From Phalacrocorax aristotelis (taxonomy: Eukaryota > Chordata > Aves > Suliformes > Phalacrocoracidae), in assembly GCF_949628215.1 (NCBI RefSeq), contig NC_134281.1, forward strand, positions 40,470,512-40,534,511: DNA of 64,000 bases. The letters are read 5' to 3'. Made by a program: the position numbers and the translations under genes. Below are positions 56,701 to 64,000 of this stretch, one piece after another. The notes beneath the pieces were generated by a model, which was given only the letters and a program-made list of their open reading frames with translations, ran no database searches and was not told where the DNA came from. The stretch's first letter is position 1, and each line of letters begins with the position of its first letter.

Positions 56701-57989
56701 ATCAGCAGGATTCAAACCCAGGCTACCTTAACCTCCTCCACTCAGCTTTTATGGCTGCTTCCAGCTGCTCTGGATCTGTTAGTGTCAATGTGGCAGAGCA
56801 ACGTCCCACCAGGGAGCAATCCTTCACTTCTCCAGCTCCAAGCTTTCTAGGAAGGGCTGTGAGAAATGCCCCCAAAGAGATTTAACTCTTCGGCTTACAG
56901 ACCTGAGCACACCCCAGCCAGAAGCTTGCGTACTCATCCTGGACAGCAAGCAGTAACATCACCCTTCTATGACAAGGATGTAACTATGGCTTTTGAAACC
57001 ATGGGTTATTAAGCATCATGTGTTGGGATAAGCAATTATTTATAGGAGAGTTTAGCCTGTGAAAGATGCAGTCACTGCTGATCTGCATGGGGAGCACAGG
57101 AGGAACAGGGGACTGGAGTGGGCAACCTTGCTGTCCGAGATGTGCCACCAAAGGGCCACACAGAAACAGGTGTGGTTGGGGTGGACGGGAGGCATGGGCA
57201 GGGCAGGTGGTCCACAGGAGAAGCTGAGGAGAACCATGTTCCTGTAGACTTTCAGAAGTATTTTATTTGCCCCTTTTAGAGCTGTTATCCCCCAAACCAG
57301 GCCCTGTGGCCCACAGAATCAGGGGAAATATCTATGGCACGGTTTTTAACCACATTTTCAGTTACAACTTCTGCAAGGGGGAGAGAGCTTTGGACCATCC
57401 CCTCCTGAGGTTGGTGGCACAGGGAAGTCCTCAGGCAGGTGTACCTGCCCCTTTGGCTGTGGAGTTTGTCCTGCTGTAGTCTAACTGTAACAACAATAAA
57501 AGAGTGAAGCTTTGCAAAAGGGTTTCTTAAACACCCCCGCCTTGGGCAGCACGAGAGTTACAAACAAGATAACAAGATCCTGAAGATACCCCTTGGCCAA
57601 GGGTACCCCTATTTTCAAGTGTCCGAGTTGAAGCTGAGCTCTTTACAGAGACGTTTGTCCCCTTTGCTCTCTTCCTTCTGAATGTCCCTGCAGCTGAGCA
57701 CCACAAATGACCTTTATCACATTTTAAAACTGACGCTATTACTCAGTTCCCAGCCCTGGCTGCAGCTTCCCCAGGACCTGGTCTTGCCTGAGTGTGCTGG
57801 CCGGGGACTGTCCTCTCCCCCAGAAGCTCAGCTCCATGCTGACGAATCCCTGATGGTTGGCCCAGGGACCCACAGCTTTTTGCAGACTTCCAGATGGGAA
57901 GCTCTGGTCCAAGCCCGAGGTTGCGCTCAGAAAAAAAAACTATTCTAGAGAGAAAAATAGAAGAATTCTTATCCAGGCAATGCAGCAGC

Positions 57990-58008
57990 ACCCCACACAC
58001 ACACACAG
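57990..58008 (+). repeat. Short (CA)n tract
   Basis: About eight CA units upstream of the DIRAS3 CpG islands. Confidence 0.75.
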
Positions 58009-58359
58009 TCAGACAGAGGGATTGTTTTAATTGTCACAGTGGGAGATGCTACTGTTAGTACAAGCTCAGACTAGCTTTCTCAGGAATCAGGGTCAAACAA
58101 ATCATGCCTGTCAACGTGACAAATTTTGAACCTCTGCTCCAAGGCCAGTGCCCTCCCGCTACTCTATGGCCAGGAGCTGGGGTGGAGAGCTGACCCTGCC
58201 AGCAACCCCAGCACAGGCACACGAGCCCGCGCTGGCAGCTGGCCGATTAAGACGTCCGTATTAACCCATTAATGGCCTAGGCCCTGGGGTGGAGGTTGGT
58301 GTGGTCCTTCTCTGGGTGCAGGTGGGCGGCTCTGGAGAAGCAGGTTTGGGAGCCCCGGG

Positions 58360-58760
58360 GTCGCCAATGCCGAGCTCCTTCCACGGCGGCCGGCAGCCAT
58401 TTTGGGGCGTGAGGGCGGGCTTCGGCTTGCGCCTCCGCGGGGCTTGGCGGCGGGAAACCCCAGCTGGTGGGGCGGCGGGGCGGGGAAGGGGCTACGCACG
58501 GCCGACTCCCGCCGCGGGGGACTATGAGGCGGCAGCCGAGGGCGGAGTGGCCTCTCCCGCCCGCCATGGCGGCGGCAGCCAGGGAAACGGCTGGGGCGGA
58601 GCGGCGGGGGGCGAGGAGGCGCGGCGGCGGGACGGGGAGTGAGGCAGCGGAAGCGGCCGCTGCGGGCCCGGGCCGTTTTGGAGGCGCAGCAGCCGCGAGG
58701 CGGGCGCCTCCTCCTGTCAGGCGCTGGGTTGTGAGGACTGCTGGTCCCGTCTGCCTTGAG
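58360..58760. promoter_or_regulatory. CpG island 1 upstream of DIRAS3
   Basis: Very GC- and CpG-rich. It contains CAGCCATTTTGG (near 58394) and CCGCCATGGCGG (58561-58572), both of which look like YY1 sites common at promoters. The ATG at 58566 has a good context and opens a 70-codon GC-rich frame to 58775, but that frame has no recognisable domain. The island may drive an alternative 5' exon of DIRAS3 or a non-coding transcript on either strand. Confidence 0.6.
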
Positions 58761-59029
58761 AGAGTGTGTGGATAGGCGGTGTTCGGGAGGATTTTCTTAT
58801 AAATGAGGAGACATACAACCTGTGATTGTGAAATACAACTCTTATATGCCAGTGCGATGGAGCTAAATGAAAGTAGTGGACGGTTTGGGGACTTCTCCGG
58901 GGAAGGGCTGCAGGAGTACCTCAGGTCACCCTTGCCGCTTTTAATGGCAGCGGGGGGTGGAAAGCTGACCCGTATTTTGAGCGTTGAAACAAAATGAGCC
59001 CTGACTGTGAGCCCGGGAGCGCGCAGGTG

Positions 59030-59720
59030 GGTGGGAGCCGGCAAGGCCTGCCAGCCCCCGGGGGCCGGCGGTGCAGGGCGGTGAGAGAGGTGCTGGGGGC
59101 GATGGAGGGAGAGAGGCGCGCGTTTATTTGTGCGTGGAATTAGAGGGATGGAGCACCAAAACTTGGCTCCAACAGCGTTAACCACCAGATTCCGGTTGTT
59201 GTGTTGATTATTTATTTATTTTTGAGGGGAGGGTTGGATTTTTATGGTGGTTTTGAGGCGTGGGGGCAGGCAGGTCCCCTGCCCGGAGCCCGCAGCGGGT
59301 GGGAGGGCCGGAGGGGCAGCCCGGTCCCCGGCTGACAGCCCCGTGCCGCCCGGCCGGTTGCGCGGCGCTCCGGCCGGGGAGGTGGCACAGCCCGCTGCGG
59401 TAGCTGCCATCCGTCCTCAGGGGCGCCGCAGCGCCCGGCGCTGCCAGCCTGGCAGCTCCTGCCGCTGTCGGGGTCCCCGCAGGCGGCGGGTGGATGGAGG
59501 ATATAGGGAAGGAGGGAGCAAGCCGAGGGCGCTGGGAGCGCTGCCTGCCTGCCGGCGCCGTGCGGAGCGGGGGAGCTCCCGCAGGCCGGGGGGAGGAGGC
59601 GGGCGGCGGCGGGGGCAGGCCCAGAGCCCAGCCGAGCCGAGCCTCCCCGCCGCGCCGGGGCCCCGGCCGGAGGTGGCACGGCTCTCCCCGCTGCTGGTAG
59701 GCGATTTTAGTCTCGTTTCG
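59030..59720. promoter_or_regulatory. DIRAS3: CpG island 2, likely DIRAS3 promoter and first exon
   Basis: A second dense CpG block ends about 300 bp before the DIRAS3 coding exon. Candidate donors near its 3' edge are CAG|GTGAAT at 59747 and TG|GTAGGC near 59697. With the strong acceptor at 59975-59976 this fits the mammalian layout of a non-coding first exon and a single coding exon. The start site is not determined. Confidence 0.6.
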
Positions 59721-60060
59721 CTGGACGGTGGGGCTGATGGCTACAGGTGAATGCTTTTTCACTTCTCATAACGTTAAGTGTGCATGGGATGTATGCCTGG
59801 CGGGGATAGTGGTTTATTTCTTTTTAATGCAAGGAAAAAGGACGGGAGGGGAGTGACTCATTTAATTGCTTATTTCAATAACGGACCGTAAAATTACCGA
59901 GGTGGTGTGAACGATTTCTTTCTCTTCCCCTGCTCCTCTCTTTCCCTTTTGCCCCCTCCTCCTCCCTTCTCCGCAGGCCACCTCTGTAAAAGGGGGTGTA
60001 AACTTGAAGAACTCGGGCTTTTTCAGTTAAAATCTTCACTTGTATCGCCGCACAGCAAAC

Positions 60061-60657
60061 ATGCCTGAACAAAGCAATGATTACAGGGTGGTTGTGTTTG
60101 GAGCAGCAGGGGTTGGCAAAAGCTCCTTGGTCCTTCGTTTTGTAAGGGGAACTTTCAGGGAAACCTATATCCCTACAATTGAAGATACGTACCGGCAGGT
60201 AATCAGCTGTGATAAGAGCATCTGCACCCTTCAGATCACAGACACCACGGGAAGCCATCAGTTCCCTGCTATGCAGAGGCTGTCTATATCCAAAGGGCAT
60301 GCTTTCATCTTGGTGTACTCTGTCACCAGCAGGCAGTCCATGGAAGATCTTCAACCCATCTTTGAACAGATTTGTCAGATTAAAGGGGACATCCAAAAAA
60401 TCCCAATCATGTTGGTGGGTAACAAAAGTGATGAGACCCAGAGGGAGCTGGATGCCAGCGAGGGGCAAGCGTTAGCCAGCAAGTGGAAATGCTCCTTTAT
60501 GGAGACGTCAGCCAAAATGAACTACAACGTGCAGGAGCTCTTCCAGGAGCTCCTGAATCTCGAGAAGAGGAGAACTGTCAGTCTCCAGGTGGATGGAAAG
60601 AAATCCAAGCAGCAGAAAAAGAAAGATAAACTGCAAGGCAAGTGCTCTGTGATGTGA
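60061..60657 (+). CDS. DIRAS3: DIRAS3, Ras-family small GTPase, 198 aa, intronless CDS
   Basis: DIRAS proteins are prenylated Ras-like GTPases with low intrinsic GTPase activity. Mammalian DIRAS3 (ARHI) restrains growth and promotes autophagy. Seen: P-loop GAAGVGKS (14-21), effector loop YIPTIEDTY (36-44), switch II DTTGSHQ (61-67), NKSD (121-124), ETSAK (148-152), a lysine-rich tail (180-190) and CAAX box CSVM (195-198), which predicts farnesylation. Position 16 (Ras G12) is alanine and position 65 (Ras Q61) is serine. The ATG has A at -3; the upstream in-frame TTG at 60040 is not a plausible start. The N-terminal extension of about 30 residues found in mammalian DIRAS3 is absent. The sequence resembles DIRAS1 and DIRAS2, but the position next to WLS and the G12A change point to DIRAS3. 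Confidence 0.92.
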   Translation: MPEQSNDYRVVVFGAAGVGKSSLVLRFVRGTFRETYIPTIEDTYRQVISCDKSICTLQITDTTGSHQFPAMQRLSISKGHAFILVYSVTSRQSMEDLQPIFEQICQIKGDIQKIPIMLVGNKSDETQRELDASEGQALASKWKCSFMETSAKMNYNVQELFQELLNLEKRRTVSLQVDGKKSKQQKKKDKLQGKCSVM

Positions 60658-60847
60658 TTGACTTTGGCTGGACTCGCACCACTGCATGGTATAATCGGAG
60701 CATGGACTCCCACAGAAAATTCATTTCTGCTGGAGGTTTCAAACAAATCCATGCCTTGTAGGGCTATTGCTTTTCTCTAAAATCTTTGCAGGATTATTTA
60801 ATGTGTTAAAGAGGATGGCTTTCTGCATGTGTATTTTTTTTTAAAAT

Positions 60848-60853
60848 AATAAA
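60848..60853 (+). terminator. DIRAS3: DIRAS3 polyadenylation signal AATAAA
   Basis: The first canonical signal, about 190 nt after the DIRAS3 stop codon. It follows an A/T-rich stretch. Confidence 0.6.
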
Positions 60854-60870
60854 CGTTCAGTGTTAGCAAT

Positions 60871-63800
60871 TACATGTGACTAGAAGTTTTTAATGCAATA
60901 AGTTTACATAAAAGGAAGTCAGAAAGAAACATTTCTGCTCCTGTGAGTACATGCTAGTTTTTAAGTATTCATAGCCTATTAGCTTGAAATAAATCATGGT
61001 ATCTATAATGTGTATACTTAGAAAAATTGTTTTCAGGAATCTATAGACCAGGGCAAATCTTTATCAAAGCCAGGCATTTGCATTGCAAATGAACATATAT
61101 GTGGCTCCAGAAGCTTAAATTTCTGGCACACTGGCCTGCCTACCCAAGACGCTTTTTATTTTCATGGTGAAAGTTATGTTTTCCTGTGTGCTGTCCAATT
61201 CCTGAGTCTTCTGCAGTTCTGTAAGTGATTAAAGTTTTATCTGCATATAATCAGGCTGTTTGCTTTATTCCCCCCTTTACACGGGCTTCCCCTGTTTGCC
61301 GAGGTAGAAGGTTCCACATGCCTTGGCTCTAAATCTGGGGGTGATTCCTGGTGTTCTTAAGCAGGAGCTGCTTCCTTCATGAAGGCAATTAGGCTGTTCT
61401 AAGTACCAGTTGGTGCAGTGGTTGGTTATCCTGGCCATTGGCCTTTCCTTTCTCAACTGCCAGTCTGGTTTTCCATATGACGGAAGCTACTTTTGCAATC
61501 TTTCTGGAGGTCCCTTAGCTATCCCCCCCCCCCCCTTACTTCATCCAAATTATCCAGATTTTAGTTTAGGCATATGACAAGACAGTTCAGGTACCACTGC
61601 GTCAGGAAGAAACATTGACCCCTGGAAGCTCTATGTTTAAAGCAAACTCCTCTCTTATGGAAACTTTCAGCAGATACCTCCCACAAATCAAAGGACTGGA
61701 GACACGGGCTTAGTCTATATCCCTTGTCTGCCTCCCACCCCATGCCCTGCTTTTTTTTGGCTATTGGTAACAAGAGACAAGCACGATAAGCCTCATCTGC
61801 AGTACATGGTTGAGAAAGATTTCAAGACAGTAAGTGCAAGTATTTGCTATCAGCCTATGCTGTAGATCTTCTACTTTGTGTATGTATTGGTCCAAGCAGA
61901 AGACTGTAAGGACTTCAGTATTGCACTGTAGATTTGATTTTTACTCAGCAGCATAGTCTTGGTACAAGAGGCAAGGGAGAGAGGAGTTGCTTCTTTTTAT
62001 AGCACTTCTCTAGTGAAATGATTTTATTGTTGAAGGTGAACAAAATATGGAACAGGAGATGCTGGAAAGTACATGCCCTTAGTTTGAAAGCATCAGTGTC
62101 TATTAATAACTGCTGGTTTTCTACATAAGATGCTATAGAAGGACCTGTTCTCTCTGCCACACATGAACAAATAAAGGCTGAGTAATACACAAAGCCACAA
62201 GGTTTGTATCCATGTTAACATCTTGCATACCTGAACAACTCTTACAATCAGTGCTGGGTCCTGATGCTCCATTGTCTCCTATGTCTGTCCATGAGCTGCT
62301 TTTCTATCTCCTCAGGCTGTTCCTTCACACACATAAGGAGGCCATTAGCTCCGTGTGTGCCAGGGGCATTTGTCCCAGTTACAGCTGGAGCCCTCACACA
62401 GTTTGATTCAGCAGAAAATCTTACTCATTATGATTTCAGAAACCCAAGCAAGTTCTGCAGGAGGTGCTGACTGAAATGTTATCCTTACCTGCCAAAATAA
62501 AGTGTGGATTTGCCAAGCTGATACAAAGGCTCTACACCTGATTTTTCTTATTGGAGATGATATCCCACAGGTCCTGTGAGCTTCCTGTTCTGGAGTAGTG
62601 GTGCTGGCTGGTGTAGTCCTGTGTGCCACTGCTGTGGGCAACCTTCACTTCTGTTGCAGCCAGGGGTGAGTCAGGCGGAAGGGTGGCTGTAGAAGCAGCC
62701 ATAGTGGCTTTGCATGAAAATAACTCTTGCTTTTTCCTAACTTTGTGCATGGATTTTGATCTCTCTGTTGCTTCATTTCCAAGCAGTTATGCAGTGCTGC
62801 TCTGTGGGTTGTTTTTAGCATCTGGCAATTATTATTGCAAAGACTGTTCCAGTTCCATTCCAGCCTTTGAAACCCCGATAAGACATTTTATATTTAAGCC
62901 TTTTTAAAATGTCACAAGGCCTAATAACGTCTCTACAACTCCCACTGCCTTCATGGAGATGCCTGTGCAAAGGCAGGGCAGTGTGTATCTGTGATTATTC
63001 ACACAGCCAAGATGTTCTGTAATGTACCATTTGCACTGCGGTGTTTTTCCTGTATGAGGTATGGAGATCACTGAGGACTGGGGTCTGGCAGAGCACAAGT
63101 ACCATGAACTAAACAGGCTCAATCCCTCCTGCACCTGGCAGAATTGCTGGCAGAGCCCCCAGGCTGCCTTTGGTGGCTGCAGAGGAAGTCCCGTGGGCCT
63201 GCGTGGGCGATGGAGATGCTCAGGTGCTCCTGGTGATGCAGGATGGCAGTGTGGGGGTACCAACGCCCCAAGTCCCAGACTAGCAGCCTAGAGCAGACCG
63301 GGAACGAGTGATGCCTGGTGTGGCTGCTGTTCATGCTGCGTAAAGCATCTATGTTTTGGGTATGCTAGATCAATTGTATTGTAAATTATTAATAAATTGT
63401 ATAATTATATTTGTTTCCACATAAACTGAACTAGTCTGATTTGTGTGTGTGTGCATGTAATCTGTTATTCTTCTAAGAAGGGAAATTTATTTTAATTGAA
63501 CTGATGCCTGTCAAGATGTTGGCTATTAGAAGTTCCATACAGATCTAAATTAAAGGGCAATATCTTCACAATCTTCCAGGGAGCTATGCAGAGAGTTACT
63601 ATAGTTAGTAACAGAGTGAAAAATACCATATTGCCTGGGGATGCTCATTAATCGTTACAAAACAGTGGCCACATTGCACTTACAAATGAATGTTACTTCA
63701 TGAACCTTGTATTCAGACCTGCTGCCTCACAACCAGGATCTGGGGGGTTCGTGTGTGCAGGGGCAGCCGGTGGCATCGTTCATCTTGTGCACTTATAACC

Positions 63801-64000
63801 AGTAACCTTGGGCTAACAGTGTTATTCTGGAGTGATGGTGTAGCTGTACAGTTATGGCCCTCAGACTAACTCTGGAGAATAGCTGAAGGTTCATTGATTT
63901 TAGGAACTGATGGGTAAGTTTTTGCTAAAACTGTACTTGAAGTAATATGTGCCTCTTACAGATAGTCTTTGAGGAGTTTATTGCATGCATGCTTAAGGTT
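60871..64000. other. Downstream intergenic, no gene supported
   Basis: AT-rich unique DNA. A run of 13 C is at 61523-61535 and a short GT tract near 63442. Extra AATAAA/ATTAAA signals near 60978 and 61228 may belong to longer DIRAS3 transcripts. In mammals GNG12 is the next gene in this direction; no part of it is visible here. Confidence 0.6.
61523..61535 (+). repeat. Poly-C run
   Basis: Thirteen consecutive C in intergenic DNA. Length may be unreliable in assemblies. Confidence 0.8.

Larger units (their letters stand above)
50099..58350. other. Intergenic region between the WLS copy and the DIRAS3 CpG islands
   Basis: About 8.2 kb of largely unique sequence. Frames of up to 172 codons occur (for example 55004-55522 +) but show no domain, codon pattern or splice context that I recognise. 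An (ATT)n tract is at 53761-53787 and a short CA tract at about 57990-58008. Remnants of WLS exons 10-12 were sought after 50098 and not found. Confidence 0.6.
59977..60870 (+). other. DIRAS3: DIRAS3 terminal exon (5' UTR part, CDS, 3' UTR)
   Basis: The exon begins after a long pyrimidine tract and CCGCAG (acceptor AG at 59975-59976). It carries the whole CDS at 60061-60657. The 3' UTR probably ends after AATAAA at 60848-60853. Further signals at about 60978 and 61228 could give longer forms. Confidence 0.65.

Noticed and set aside
58277-59762. Long reverse frames of 302 and 184 codons across the DIRAS3 CpG islands
   Set aside because: Low-complexity P/A/R-rich translations in CpG-island DNA, with no domain and no conserved pattern.
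60040-60060. In-frame 7-codon upstream extension of DIRAS3
   Set aside because: It begins with TTG, not ATG. The ATG at 60061 has A at -3 and begins MPEQSNDY as in DIRAS1 and DIRAS2.
59875-60468. 197-codon reverse frame opposite DIRAS3
   Set aside because: It is the antisense shadow of a conserved coding exon.
1-64000. CRISPR arrays, operons, bacterial promoters, tRNA or rRNA genes
   Set aside because: This is vertebrate nuclear DNA with spliced genes. No regularly spaced repeats and no recognisable tRNA or rRNA sequence were seen.

Overview
The window is vertebrate nuclear DNA from a bird. It has intron-split genes, CpG-island promoters, a CR1 LINE with its typical octamer 3' end, and a solo endogenous-retrovirus LTR of a type common in bird genomes. 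Two protein-coding genes can be supported, both on the + strand: WLS (Wntless/GPR177/Evi, the Wnt cargo receptor) and DIRAS3 (a Ras-like GTPase). In mammals these two genes are also neighbours in the same relative orientation, which supports both names.

Layout. 1-7.3 kb: intergenic or upstream DNA with no gene I can support, plus one LTR-like stretch near 6.1-6.7 kb. 7.3-9.1 kb: CpG island with the WLS promoter and exon 1. 7.9-43.4 kb: the complete WLS coding sequence in 12 exons. The exons join in frame to 541 codons plus stop, the same length as the human protein. 43.4-46.75 kb: long 3' UTR ending at an AATAAA signal. 46.8-58.3 kb: intergenic, but 49.32-50.10 kb holds a decayed, collinear copy of WLS exon 7, the core of intron 8, and exon 9. 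58.3-59.75 kb: two CpG islands. 59.98-60.87 kb: the DIRAS3 coding exon (198 aa, intronless CDS). 60.9-64 kb: no gene seen.

Three points stand out. (1) The partial WLS copy downstream of the gene has an intronic core about 88% identical to its source in intron 8. The exon remnants on either side are only about 62-74% identical. That is the reverse of what neutral decay of a gene copy predicts, and it suggests a duplicated regulatory element; it carries a GATA site and a paired-type homeodomain site. (2) Intron 8 itself looks like a U12-type (minor spliceosome) intron. (3) DIRAS3 carries alanine at the Ras G12 position and serine at the Ras Q61 position, and lacks the long N-terminal extension of mammalian DIRAS3.

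Functionally, WLS carries lipidated Wnt proteins from the ER/Golgi to the cell surface, and DIRAS3 is a membrane-anchored Ras-family GTPase. Nothing in the sequence shows a direct link between them beyond conserved neighbourhood. Repeats are sparse, as expected for a bird: one antisense CR1 fragment in intron 6, one CR1 3' remnant in intron 1, one solo LTR in intron 2, and a few simple repeats. All identities quoted are hand counts.
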